In this document: in pieces, positions 32,464 through 40,082 of the stretch
How the letters are laid out: each line of letters opens with the position of its first letter
How positions within the stretch are numbered: the stretch's first letter is position 1
From: Pseudonocardia sp. HH130630-07
GTDB taxonomy: Bacteria > Actinomycetota > Actinomycetes > Mycobacteriales > Pseudonocardiaceae
Reading direction: 5' to 3'
Length of the DNA: 64,000 nt
Assembly (NCBI RefSeq): GCF_001698125.1
Contig: NZ_CP013856.1
Location: forward strand, 54,686-118,685
Translations under genes and position numbers: made by a program
Notes under the pieces: model-generated
Databases searched by the model: none
Told to the model about the DNA's origin: nothing
What the model saw: the letters and a program-made list of their open reading frames with translations, nothing else

Positions 32464-33228
32464 CTCTGGCTGTTGAGGGCTATCGGCGTCCGGCGGACAG
32501 GCGTCCGTCGAAGGCCATGTCGAAGGCGTTGAGGGCTGGTTTCCAACGGATCGACCAGCGGCGTTGTCCTGCTCCGGTGGGATCGAGACTCATGATCGCC
32601 ATGTAGACGCATTTGAGGGCGGCGGTCTCGTTCGGGAAGTGCCCGCGGGCCTTGACCGCCCGTCTGATCCGGGCGTTCACGCCCAGATGGCGTTGGTGGT
32701 GCAGATGATCGTGCGGATCTCTACGTCGAAGGCGAGGAACGGCACGAGTTCGGCCCAGGCGCTGTCCCAGAGCCGCACGATCGCCGGGTAGCGCTCGCCC
32801 CATGCCTGGCGGAACTCGGCGAACCGTTCGGTGGCCGCGGCCTCGGTCGGTGCGGTGTAGACCGGTCGCAGCGCTCGGGCGATGGCGTCGTAGTGCTGGC
32901 GGCCGGCGTAGCGGAAGCTGTTGCGCAGCAGGTGCACGACACAGGTCTGGGTGATCGCAGCGGGCCATGTCTGCTCGATCGCGTCGGGCAGTCCTTTGAG
33001 CCCGTCACAGACGACCATGAGCACGTCGGCGACGCCGCGGTTACGGATCTCGGTGAGCACGTGCAGCCAGTACTTCGCGCCCTCACCTGCGGTGTTCGGG
33101 TCACCGGCCCACAGCCCGAGGATCTCGCGGCGTCCCTCGCAGGTGACGGCGAGCGCCACGTAGATGGGCCGGTTGGCGACCTTCCCGTCGCGGATCTTCA
33201 CATGAATCGCGTCGATGAAGACCACCGG
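32455..33228. repeat. 774-bp inverted segment bounded by CCGGTG / CACCGG
   Basis: Both breakpoints coincide with a 6-bp inverted repeat: CCGGTG at 32455-32460 in the transposase gene and CACCGG at 33223-33228 in the original right terminal repeat. Flipping the segment back in silico rejoins DPVYPV to VFIDAI and rebuilds a full right terminal repeat. A 9-bp direct repeat (TATCCGGTG) next to the left breakpoint is one unit longer than the family sequence suggests. Confidence 0.75.
32480..33228 (-). pseudogene. IS256-family transposase, C-terminal half, inverted and frameshifted
   Basis: On the minus strand from about 33228: VFIDAIHVKIRDGKVANRPI, LGLWAGDPNTAGEGAKYWLH, the catalytic-domain segment VCDGLKGLPDAIEQTWP, QTCVVHLLRNSFRYAGRQHY and ICTTNAIWA followed by a stop. 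The expected AIESVNARIRRAVKARG continues in another frame from about 32690, so there is also a one-base deletion near 32692. The C terminus (WKPALNAFDMAFDGRL) ends at 32480. It is dead on two counts. Confidence 0.85.
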
Positions 33229-33246
33229 AAACTTGACAGTCCCTCA

Positions 33247-33450
33247 ACGGCGAGGTTCGCGCGGCGGTCGACCACCCGCGTTCGACCGTGTCGACTACCG
33301 CGGCCGCAACGTCGTCGAGCGCGGGTTCTGTGACGTCAAACAGTGGCGCGGCCTGGCGACCCGCTACGACAAACTCGCCCTGACCTTCCGTGGCGGAGTC
33401 GTGCTGAAGGCGATCATCACCTGGCTAAGGGCATTAGGAGACACGCCCTA
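33247..33450 (+). pseudogene. IS5-family transposase, C-terminal part
   Basis: Reads RRGSRGGRPPAFDRVDYRGR, NVVERGFCDVKQWRGLATRY, DKLALTFRGGVVLKAIITWL and a short tail. The VERGF-KQWRGLATRYDK block holds the third acidic residue of the DDE triad. It is the direct continuation of the fragment ending at 31203 and runs into the right terminal repeat. Confidence 0.85.
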
Positions 33451-33521
33451 GGTGCCCACCGCTCTGCGCGCGGCCCGTCCACCCGGGTCCGGTGTGTCAC
33501 CGATGGCAGGATGACGCAATC

Positions 33522-33725
33522 GTGGGAGAGATCGTGCGGGTCGCATGCTGCGACCGAGACTGGGTGGGCGCAGACCGCGCGCACTGCTGTCGCCGCTTCG
33601 ACGGCTGCGGGCAGGTGTTCGACGACGCCGCACTATGGGACGCCCACCGCCCTACCGGCACCTGCCTAACCCCGGCCACTCTCGGACTGACCCAGACCAA
33701 GAACGGCATCTGGCGACGCCCCTGA
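33522..33725 (+). CDS. FDXHR-type small zinc-binding protein
   Basis: 67 residues. Pattern ACCDRDWVGADRAHCCRRFDGC, then GQVFDDAALWDAHRPTGTC and LGLTQTKNGIWRRP. The spacing of Cys and His and the final WR-P fit the FDXHR family of putative zinc-binding proteins common in actinophages and plasmids, although the F-D-x-H-R core reads WDAHR here. GTG 33522 or GTG 33534 may be the start; no strong ribosome-binding site decides it. The gene sits just outside the IS5 element. Function unknown. Confidence 0.6.
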   Translation: MGEIVRVACCDRDWVGADRAHCCRRFDGCGQVFDDAALWDAHRPTGTCLTPATLGLTQTKNGIWRRP

Positions 33726-33908
33726 GGGGCAGGCCGTCCGCGATGAGCGCGTCCTGTTTGTCAGGGGCGTAGTTCATCTCGCGGACCGTACACCTACCGC
33801 GGGATGGGAGTCCCCCGCTGCGCCGTCTCGTGAAGCTTCGTGCCCTCGCACGGGTGGATCTATATTAGCAGATCTACTAGCCTCCTCTGTATCGAAGAAT
33901 GGATACAG

Positions 33909-35180
33909 ATGATGCCTGCTTACGGGCGGCGGCGGCTGTCGTCGATCGGTGTTCTGGTGGGGACTCTCGTGGTCGTCGCAGCTGTGCTTCCCGCAGGGAC
34001 GTCCGGCTCGACGGTGACCCGCACCGCGGGGTCCAGCGCCGAGAGTCGTCCGGTGTCGGCGGCGGCTGTGGCCCGGGTGGCGGGTCCGCTCGATGACCTG
34101 GGTGTCCCGGATCCGCTGGTGTCGGGCTCCGGTGAGCGGATCACCAGTGCGCGGGCCTGGGAGCAGCAGCGTCCGGAGCTGCTCGCGGCGTTCGAGGAGA
34201 ACGTCTACGGCACGACCTTGCCTACGCCGGCGAAGACGACGTACTCCGAGGCCGGCGGCGGAGGCGGCTCGGCGAAGAAGGTCACCATCACAGTGACCGG
34301 CCCGCAGGGGGACGCGAGCTTCACGCTGCGGCTGTTCACGCCGACGTCGGGCACGCCGAAGGGCACGTTCCTGCTGATCGACCACCGCGGCTCGGTCGGG
34401 GATGATCCCGGCTCGGGCGGCTACGCCCCCGCCGCGACGATCACCGGGGCCGGGTACGCCCTGGCCGCGCTCAACGCCGAGGAGATCGCCCCCGACGACG
34501 CCGGCTCCTACCGCAACGGCGTGATCAACGCCTTCTACCCGCCCAGCCAGGACCTGCCCGCCGACGCCGGGCGCACGATCAGCGCCTGGGCGTGGGGCGC
34601 AAGCCGGGCGATGGACTACCTGCAGACCGACGACGCCACCAGCACAGGCATCGACCCGGGCAAAGTCGCGGTGATCGGGCACTCCCGCGGTGGGAAGGCC
34701 GCGCTGTGGGCCGGCGCTCAAGATCCGCGGTTTCCGGTGGTGATCTCGAACAACTCCGGCTCCACCGGCGCGAAGCTCGCCCGCCGCGACTCGGCTGGGG
34801 AGTCGATCTCGGCGATCAACTCCCAGTTCCCGCACTGGTTCCCCGAGACCTACAAGCGCTACGACGGCAACGCCGACGCCCTGCCGGTGGACCAGAACGA
34901 GCTGCTCGCGCTGATCGCGCCGGGCCGGGTCGTGGTCGCCTCGGCCGCCGACGACGGCAACGCCGACCCCCAGGGCGAGTTCCTGTCCTACCTCGGTGCC
35001 GCCCCGGTCTATGAGCTCTACGGGCTCGGGGAGACCGGCCTGTCGTCCGCGACCTGGCCGCCGGCCACGGGGAAGGGCTTCCGCGGCCCGGGCATGAGCT
35101 ACCACCTGCGATCCGGGGGACACGGCCTTGAAGACGCCGACTGGGACATCTACCTCGGTAGCGACCTGTTCACCCGCTAG
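33909..35180 (+). CDS. secreted alpha/beta-hydrolase, CE15 glucuronoyl-esterase-like
   Basis: 423 residues with an N-terminal signal segment (about 8-28: RRLSSIGVLVGTLVVVAAVL) after a basic start. The nucleophile is Ser in VIGHSRGGKAALWAGAQDP. The blocks NNSGSTGAKLARRDS, SQFPHWFPETYKRY, LPVDQNELLALIAPGR and the acid-bearing ASAADDGNADPQGEF, with a late His in YHLRSGGHGLEDADWDIYL, match the order in CE15 glucuronoyl esterases, which cut lignin-carbohydrate esters; the CE15 serine motif is GCSRxGK, here GHSRGGK. Substrate is inferred. Two adjacent ATGs (33909, 33912) are possible starts. It is not part of the nearby minus-strand operon. Confidence 0.75.
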   Translation: MMPAYGRRRLSSIGVLVGTLVVVAAVLPAGTSGSTVTRTAGSSAESRPVSAAAVARVAGPLDDLGVPDPLVSGSGERITSARAWEQQRPELLAAFEENVYGTTLPTPAKTTYSEAGGGGGSAKKVTITVTGPQGDASFTLRLFTPTSGTPKGTFLLIDHRGSVGDDPGSGGYAPAATITGAGYALAALNAEEIAPDDAGSYRNGVINAFYPPSQDLPADAGRTISAWAWGASRAMDYLQTDDATSTGIDPGKVAVIGHSRGGKAALWAGAQDPRFPVVISNNSGSTGAKLARRDSAGESISAINSQFPHWFPETYKRYDGNADALPVDQNELLALIAPGRVVVASAADDGNADPQGEFLSYLGAAPVYELYGLGETGLSSATWPPATGKGFRGPGMSYHLRSGGHGLEDADWDIYLGSDLFTR

Positions 35181-35439
35181 ACCACAGCGGCGGGGCCGGG
35201 GTGCTGCGGCCGCGGCGCTCGTGGTCGCGGCCGTGCTGGCAGGCTGCACCGCGACGCCCCCCGCCGGGCCGCTGGTGCTCGACGGTCGAACCGGCCAGGA
35301 CAGGGCCGTGACCGCGTCGACGGCTCCGCTGCTGGTCAACGAGTACTTCGCTGTGGGAGCCGCGAGTCCACCGAGCCCGGAACGGCGACCGGACTACCGC
35401 GCCCCGGCGCAGCAGGCCGCGAGCCCCACCGCCGGATGA
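35128..35439 (+). CDS. possible small lipoprotein overlapping the esterase gene
   Basis: In the +1 frame relative to the esterase, a TTG at 35128 opens 103 residues whose middle is a clear lipoprotein signal: RRGRGAAAAALVVAAVLAGC with lipobox VLAGC. The mature part (TATPPAGPLVLDGRTGQDRA, LLVNEYFAVGA) is short, Pro-rich and unlike any family I know. The start is doubtful because the only in-frame candidates are TTG or a GTG too close to the Cys, so part of the overlap may be artefact. Confidence 0.35.
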   Translation: MKTPTGTSTSVATCSPARPQRRGRGAAAAALVVAAVLAGCTATPPAGPLVLDGRTGQDRAVTASTAPLLVNEYFAVGAASPPSPERRPDYRAPAQQAASPTAG

Positions 35440-35469
35440 GGGGGCGTCAGAAGCGTCCGTTCGACCCTT

Positions 35470-36684
35470 CTAACTCTGCTCGTCGACAAGATCTTGCTGC
35501 GAGTACACAACGCCCTGAGCGATAACTCGATGTGGCCGGTGTAGACAATCGAGGTCATTGAGCGGGTTGCCCGCTACGATCAGCAGATCGGCCGCCAGCC
35601 CTGCCTTCAGATCCCCTGTCTTATGGCCGATTCCGAGAGCCTCGGCCGCTCCTGTTGTGACCATGTCGATGATATCGCGACGAGCGAAGCCCAGCTCTTC
35701 ATACAACTCCATGCTCAGTTTTAGCTGATCGAACTCGGTTCCGGGCACTCCAGAGTCTGTTCCGATCAGGATTCGAACATCATTCTCCGCCATCCAAGTG
35801 AGCTGGCTGCCGAACTTGTAGTCTGGGGTTGTGACGTACTTTGCTATGTCGCGCCAGACAGCGGGGGTAGTGTCGCCAGCGGCCGTTTTCTGCTGGGCCA
35901 TCTTTCGGACGGCTTCTTCATTCTGGTCCCTCTGGCCAGGACCCGACCGCCATCCGCAGTGCTCGATGGTGGATACCCCTGCTTCAATGCACCGAACGAT
36001 TGGCTCGGTGCCGTGAGCGTGAGCTGCCACTTGCAGCCCGTACCGTGAAGCATGCTCAACGGCAACCCGGATTAGCTCAGTGGAGTATTGCGCGTCGAAC
36101 GGGGTGGGTCCCTCTGACGTCACATACCCACCACCCGCCATGATCTTGATTAGGTCTACATCACCGGCCGCACAGTCAATTGCAGACCGAATCTCCGCCG
36201 CCGAGTCCGCGATACCGCCCAGGTACCAGCAGTGTCCACCTGTGATCGTGAGCGGGGTCCCCGCGGAGAGCACTGTGGGCCGCACGCTGTCAGCGTCTGC
36301 AGTCGAGTCGCGGAACCTCGCGACGTATCCACCGGCGTCCCCGAGGTCTCGGACTGTGGTGCATCCGGCTCGCAGGCAGCTCCGTGCGTTGGCCCGGATC
36401 AGGGCTCGTACGTCGTCGGGCGCGCCTGAACACAACGTGTCGAACGATGACTTACTGCAATCGCCACCGAGATGGACGTGGCTGTTGATGAGCCCGGGCA
36501 TGATACTGTGCCCAGGGAAGCGTGAGACGGTCGCCTCGGGATCTGCCGCGATGAGCTCGTTTGCGCTGCCGATCGCGTCGATCCGGCCCTGCGAGACACG
36601 CACCGCATCCCCACCTTCGGGACGCTCCCGCCCTCGCGAGATGAGCCGGTCCGCTACAACGATTTTCGCCATTGAGGCATTCAT
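35470..36684 (-). CDS. metal-dependent amidohydrolase (imidazolonepropionase-like)
   Basis: 404 residues. Metal ligands of the amidohydrolase superfamily are visible: HxH in INSHVHLGG, a carboxylatable Lys in DLIKIMAGGG, His in VAAHAHG, His in TIEHCG and the catalytic Asp in LIGTDSGVPG. N- and C-terminal beta-sandwich pieces (VRVSQGRIDAIGS, LKAGLAADLLIVAGNPL) complete the fold, which resembles Xaa-Pro dipeptidase/imidazolonepropionase-like hydrolases of the Sgx9260 type. Substrate unknown. The start is ATG 36684, two bases after the membrane-protein stop; a second Met at residue 5 is also possible. Last gene of the ImmA operon, so it may act on a product of that system. Confidence 0.8.
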   Translation of the reverse strand: MNASMAKIVVADRLISRGRERPEGGDAVRVSQGRIDAIGSANELIAADPEATVSRFPGHSIMPGLINSHVHLGGDCSKSSFDTLCSGAPDDVRALIRANARSCLRAGCTTVRDLGDAGGYVARFRDSTADADSVRPTVLSAGTPLTITGGHCWYLGGIADSAAEIRSAIDCAAGDVDLIKIMAGGGYVTSEGPTPFDAQYSTELIRVAVEHASRYGLQVAAHAHGTEPIVRCIEAGVSTIEHCGWRSGPGQRDQNEEAVRKMAQQKTAAGDTTPAVWRDIAKYVTTPDYKFGSQLTWMAENDVRILIGTDSGVPGTEFDQLKLSMELYEELGFARRDIIDMVTTGAAEALGIGHKTGDLKAGLAADLLIVAGNPLNDLDCLHRPHRVIAQGVVYSQQDLVDEQS

Positions 36685-36686
36685 CC

Positions 36687-37829
36687 TTACTTAGCTTCGC
36701 TCTTCACAGCCTGAGTGGATAGTATCTGCAGAACTCGGTATCGCCGGAGCCATTCCGACACCTCTACAAGGGCCACTGTTTCGCCCGTCCGTGCCCGCTC
36801 GGGGAGATCACTAGGCATGTTCCGGAGCTGATCGACAGCGACCGAAACATCAGGCCGATCGTCTGCAGTGAAGCCAGCGAGCACGTTGTAGAGTCGCGCG
36901 TATCCATCGCTACAGCGCTGCTCGCGCAGCTCACACGAGAGGCGAGACGGCAAGCTCCACACCCGCCTTCTGACTTCGCTGCTGTCCCCGCCGCCGAGGG
37001 GTACACCTGGCCGAACCAGTTCCGGGTAAAGCGATCGGACGACTCGATCCAGAGGCGCGAGCCGCGCATAGGAGTAAATCTGCGCACCACGGTGCAGAAG
37101 TAGCCTGAAGTCAGCGGCGGCACCGGGGTAGAAAACCGCGAGGAGCATCGCCAACACGGACACCCGGATCGCAACCAGGCCTCCGGACCACATGTTTATA
37201 GACACAGAACCAGAGCCGAAGAGGGCCTGCGTGTAATACGAGACTCGCGCGCCCAACAAGATGAGATAGACACCGCAGCCCACCGCGAGCGAAATTGCAA
37301 CAACAAGGAAATCCCAAGCCTGTTTTTGGTAGAGCGTAACACTGTCCCGGGTAGCCCAGTATACTTGCGTAATACAAGCGTATACGAGATATACACTTAC
37401 AGATATGAAGAACACCAGCACCGCTGGGTCCTGAATATCACGACTCGTGAAGCTCAGTTCGAACGGCGCCGTAACGAACAGCGGCACGATCAGGATGACC
37501 AGTACGGTCGCGGTCAGCGCTATGATTTCGACGTATCGGCGTTGCCGCGGTCTGTATTCGGCAATGTTACGAAAGTAGAACAGCTGCATCGACGCGAAAG
37601 CGCCGACAATGACGAGATTGCGCACGATGCCGGCTGCGTGAGATCCCAGAACTTCGTCAACCCATTTAGAAAAATCCGGCCGGTTGAGTAGGACCATCAC
37701 GCCGAGGCCGGCGCTGAAAAGCACTGAAGCCCAGGGATCTGGCGAGTGGGGCGCCCTCAATGCATGGAGCAGCCTCCACATGAAAACGACTCCGCATGCC
37801 ACTGCCAGGAAGTACGACATCTCTCTCAT
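36687..37829 (-). CDS. MAB_1171c-like multi-pass membrane protein
   Basis: 380 residues. About seven hydrophobic segments occupy residues 4 to 225 (SYFLAVACGVVFMWRLL, IIALTATVLVILIVPLF, VLVFFISVSVYLVYACI, FLVVAISLAVGCGVYLILLG, and others). A cytoplasmic C-terminal helical domain of about 150 residues follows (YARLAPLDRVVRSLYPELVR). This architecture is that of the MAB_1171c family, often called a putative transporter and regularly coded next to ImmA/IrrE peptidases in actinomycetes; the function is unknown. ATG 37829 overlaps the peptidase stop as ATGA, so the two products are made together. A start further upstream would lie inside the peptidase gene. Confidence 0.7.
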   Translation of the reverse strand: MREMSYFLAVACGVVFMWRLLHALRAPHSPDPWASVLFSAGLGVMVLLNRPDFSKWVDEVLGSHAAGIVRNLVIVGAFASMQLFYFRNIAEYRPRQRRYVEIIALTATVLVILIVPLFVTAPFELSFTSRDIQDPAVLVFFISVSVYLVYACITQVYWATRDSVTLYQKQAWDFLVVAISLAVGCGVYLILLGARVSYYTQALFGSGSVSINMWSGGLVAIRVSVLAMLLAVFYPGAAADFRLLLHRGAQIYSYARLAPLDRVVRSLYPELVRPGVPLGGGDSSEVRRRVWSLPSRLSCELREQRCSDGYARLYNVLAGFTADDRPDVSVAVDQLRNMPSDLPERARTGETVALVEVSEWLRRYRVLQILSTQAVKSEAK

Positions 37830-38323
37830 ACTCCCTGTCCGCCGAGAGCTCGCCCAAGAGCACTGCCTGTTCGCCCTAGGTCGTCCCACTCGGCGCGGAT
37901 GGGCAGCTTGGACCAGCTTGACAGAATCGCTCCGAGCGTTTCTGCTTCCCACTCGGATCGCTGGTCGTAGTGCGACCCAATTGGGTCATCATCCTGATTG
38001 ACAAGGAGGGATCCGCACAACAGTGGCATGCCGGTCTCGCCAACGAGAAGATGACCAAGCACAATATGCGCGACCTCGTGATAGATCGTGTAGTTCTGAC
38101 GCTCTTCTGACAGGTCAGTAAGGTATGTAATGAGGTACTTGTCGGGAAATGGTAAGACGCAGCCGAAAGAGCGGACGGAAGGAAGGCTCCTGCCGACCAG
38201 CTCGATCGGGTGACCGAGACGTCTCGCCAGACGCGCACACAGCTCGGTGGGCGAAGGGGTGCGGCGACACCCCAAGTCGCGCAGGAGCTCTCGGGCCCGG
38301 CTACGGAGTTGACGCTCGTTCAT
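37826..38323 (-). CDS. ImmA/IrrE-family metallopeptidase
   Basis: 165 residues. The gluzincin motif HEVAHIVLGHL (about residue 82) provides two His and the Glu, and a downstream acidic segment (SEWEAETLGAIL) provides the third metal ligand. The N terminus (NERQLRSRARELLRDLGCR, then a helical LCARLARRLGHPIEL) is the usual actinobacterial form. ImmA/IrrE peptidases cleave a cognate HTH repressor to switch on a mobile element or stress regulon. Two EspR-like HTH proteins are coded upstream (40393 and 41800) and are candidate targets. Coupled by ATGA to the membrane protein. Confidence 0.8.
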   Translation of the reverse strand: MNERQLRSRARELLRDLGCRRTPSPTELCARLARRLGHPIELVGRSLPSVRSFGCVLPFPDKYLITYLTDLSEERQNYTIYHEVAHIVLGHLLVGETGMPLLCGSLLVNQDDDPIGSHYDQRSEWEAETLGAILSSWSKLPIRAEWDDLGRTGSALGRALGGQGV

Positions 38324-38370
38324 CGAGTTCTGTCCCCGTCCAGTCGTCCTGCTACCCCTGACGCGTGATC

Positions 38371-38682
38371 TTAGCCCTCCGACCCGATTTCGTGGGCGCG
38401 AGGGGCGACGCTGCTTGTCACGTCGACGAGGAGTTCCAATGCGGCAACACGATCAAATTCACGCATATACGCTCGACACATGCGAAACGCAGAAACGCCC
38501 ATTTTTTCCAACTGCGCCAGCAGTAGACGAGTCTCGGACTCGAACCGGGGCTGCGTCAAATCGAAATAGCGCTGAGGCCCGCCGATGTAGCGGAGTACTA
38601 CATCCACCGCATCCACGGACGGTGTCGTGTTCACCGTCCCCGGATTGAGGAGCGACGATAGAATAAGCTCAGCGTCATTCAA
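38371..38682 (-). CDS. hypothetical protein upstream of the ImmA gene, possibly truncated by IS110
   Basis: About 103 residues from TTG 38682 (NDAELILSSLLNPGTVNTTP, SVDAVDVVLRYIGGPQRYFD, LTQPRFESETRLLLAQLEKM, RAYMREFDRVAALELLVDV). Helical and soluble, with no recognised domain. It ends 47 bp before the ImmA start, so it probably belongs to the same operon. The IS110 element begins immediately upstream, so the start could be improvised and an N-terminal portion may have been lost. Confidence 0.4.
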   Translation of the reverse strand: MNDAELILSSLLNPGTVNTTPSVDAVDVVLRYIGGPQRYFDLTQPRFESETRLLLAQLEKMGVSAFRMCRAYMREFDRVAALELLVDVTSSVAPRAHEIGSEG

Positions 38683-38717
38683 CTCTTTGCCGCCTCTCAG
38701 GCTAGACCGTATGGAGG

Positions 38718-38792
38718 CCGGCGCCTCCGCTCGTAAGTTGGCGCGGGTCGCCGTCGTTGGGTGACGGTGCCGCATTTACGGGGAGGCGCCGG
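38718..38792. other. structured left end of the IS110 element, candidate guide-RNA region
   Basis: CCGGCGCCTCC (38718-38728) pairs with GGAGGCGCCGG (38782-38792); CGTAA and TTACG pair inside; CCGTC and GACGG form an inner hairpin. The result is a roughly 75-nt branched fold that ends on the transposase GTG. IS110-family elements encode structured bridge RNAs in their non-coding ends, so this is a candidate, but the same repeat could simply be a subterminal inverted repeat or an expression-control hairpin. Confidence 0.4.
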
Positions 38793-39895
38793 TGTCGGGC
38801 GAGGGTACGTGGGTCGGGTTGGACGTCCATGCGCGATCAGTGATCGGTTGCGCGATCGAGGAGAGTGCAGCTGAGATCCGGACGCAGCGGATCGGGGCGC
38901 GGACTGAGCAGATCGTGGAGTGGGTGCGTGCGCAGCCCGGTCCGGTGATGGCCTGCTACGAGGCCGGCCCGACCGGATTCGGGCTGGCGCGGGCGCTGCG
39001 GGCCGCGGGTGTGGCCTGCGAGGTCGTGGCGCCGTCGAAGATCGAGCGACCGTCCGGGGACAAGGTCAAGACCGACCGGCGCGACGCGGAGCGGCTGGCG
39101 CGGTTGCTGCGGATCGGTGAGGTCCCCGGGGTGCGGGTCCCGACCGAGGCCGAAGAAGCCGCCCGGGACCTGGTCCGGGCTCGCGAGGACTGCCGCAGCG
39201 ACCTGATGCGGGCCCGCCACCGTCTCTCCAAGCTGCTGCTGCGCCAGGGCCTGGTCTGGGACAACACCGCCTGGACCGCCGCGCACGAGGTCTGGCTGCG
39301 CAGTCACCACTTCGACCGGCGCGGTGTCCAGCTCGCCTTCGACGAGGCCCTGGATGCGGTGTTCACCGTCCATGCCCGCCGGGCTCGGCTCGACGCTGCG
39401 ATCGTCGAGATGGCCGCCAGCGACCCGGTGTTGGCCGGGCCGGTCGGGCGGCTGTCGTGTCTGCGGGGCGTCTCGACGCTGACCGCGACCGGGCTGTGCG
39501 TCGAGGTCGCCGACTGGCACCGGTTCACCGGCGCCACCATCGGCTCCTACCTCGGGCTGGTGCCCTCGGAGTTCTCCTCCGGGTCGCGGCGGGTCCAGGG
39601 CGGGATCACCAAGACCGGTAACTCGCATGCCCGGCGGCTGCTGGTCGAAGCGGCCTGGCACCACCGCCGCCCGCTGCGCCCGAGCCGGGAACGGGCCCGA
39701 CGCGCCGATGGGCAACCCGCCGTGGTCCGCGACCGCGCCGACGCCGGGAACCGGCGCCTGCACCAGCGCTGGACCCGCTTGGACCACCGCAACAAGCGAC
39801 CGACCGTGGCTGTCGTCGCGGTCGCCCGCGAGCTCGCCGGCTGGTGCTGGAGCCTGGCCACCCTCGAGGAAACGGCCGCAGCGAGAACCGGCTGA
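38792..39895 (+). CDS. IS110-family transposase (DEDD, RuvC-like)
   Basis: 367 residues. The N-terminal RuvC-like DEDD domain begins WVGLDVHARSVIGCAI (first Asp), with ACYEAGPTGFGLARAL (Glu) and DKVKTDRRDAERLARLL (paired Asp). A central helical region (LVRAREDCRSDLMRARHRLS) precedes the C-terminal Tnp_20 domain (CLRGVSTLTATGLCVEVADW, YLGLVPSEFSSGSRRVQGG, ITKTGNSHARRLLVEAAWHH) with the catalytic Ser. The length is right and there is no frameshift, so it may be active. It stands between the ImmA operon and the EspR-like regulator genes and may have separated them. Confidence 0.88.
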   Translation: MSGEGTWVGLDVHARSVIGCAIEESAAEIRTQRIGARTEQIVEWVRAQPGPVMACYEAGPTGFGLARALRAAGVACEVVAPSKIERPSGDKVKTDRRDAERLARLLRIGEVPGVRVPTEAEEAARDLVRAREDCRSDLMRARHRLSKLLLRQGLVWDNTAWTAAHEVWLRSHHFDRRGVQLAFDEALDAVFTVHARRARLDAAIVEMAASDPVLAGPVGRLSCLRGVSTLTATGLCVEVADWHRFTGATIGSYLGLVPSEFSSGSRRVQGGITKTGNSHARRLLVEAAWHHRRPLRPSRERARRADGQPAVVRDRADAGNRRLHQRWTRLDHRNKRPTVAVVAVARELAGWCWSLATLEETAAARTG

Positions 39896-40082
39896 GCCTC
39901 TGGCTCGGCCGCCACAGACCCCGGCGGGAGTCGGGAGAGGATGCAGGCAGCGCGAGGAGCGACCCGCGATACAGCTATGAGCAGCTCAGCCCCGATCAGC
40001 TCGGGACGAGGCGACGCTCGCCCCTAGACTCGCGGAACGCTCCCGACGAACACCCGGTCATGCGGTGACCAACCCGCGTATA
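39896..40082 (+). other. non-coding segment after the IS110 transposase
   Basis: 187 bp with no supported gene. It probably contains the right end of the IS110 element, whose exact border I cannot fix. Several short hairpins are visible (for example CCCCGATCAGCTCGGGA near 39991), consistent with a structured IS110 end. Confidence 0.35.

Larger units (their letters stand above)
31834..33243. mobile_element. IS256-family element with an internal inversion
   Basis: The left end GGGACTGTAAGAACATCGGT (31834) and the right end, read inwards on the minus strand as GGGACTGTCAAGTTTCCGG (from 33243), are related inverted repeats. The inner part of the right repeat (TGTAACTCTGGCTGTTGAGG) is found at 32459 instead, next to the middle of the transposase gene. 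The segment between two inverted CCGGTG copies (32455-32460 and 33223-33228) has therefore been flipped. Confidence 0.75.
31201..33246. mobile_element. nested IS21/IS256 remnant insertion inside the IS5 element
   Basis: The IS5 transposase coding sequence resumes perfectly if 31201-33246 is removed with one ACGG, so ACGG is probably the target duplication of the first insertion, which begins TGATGGTGCT as IS21-family elements do. Its right part has been replaced by an IS256-family element (31834-33243). Only TCA separates the IS256 end from ACGG, so an adjacent deletion must have occurred. Confidence 0.6.
30457..33447 (+). mobile_element. IS5-family element (two-frame transposase) carrying nested insertions
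   Basis: Terminal repeats GACGTGTCTCCTAAT at 30457 and its complement ATTAGGAGACACGCC ending at 33447 (one mismatch in 15). CTAG stands at both borders (30453-30456 and 33448-33451). The left CTAG is also the right target duplication of the IS1380 element, so this IS landed exactly in that sequence. The element proper is about 0.95 kb; the remaining 2.05 kb (about 31201-33246) is later insertions. Confidence 0.8.
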
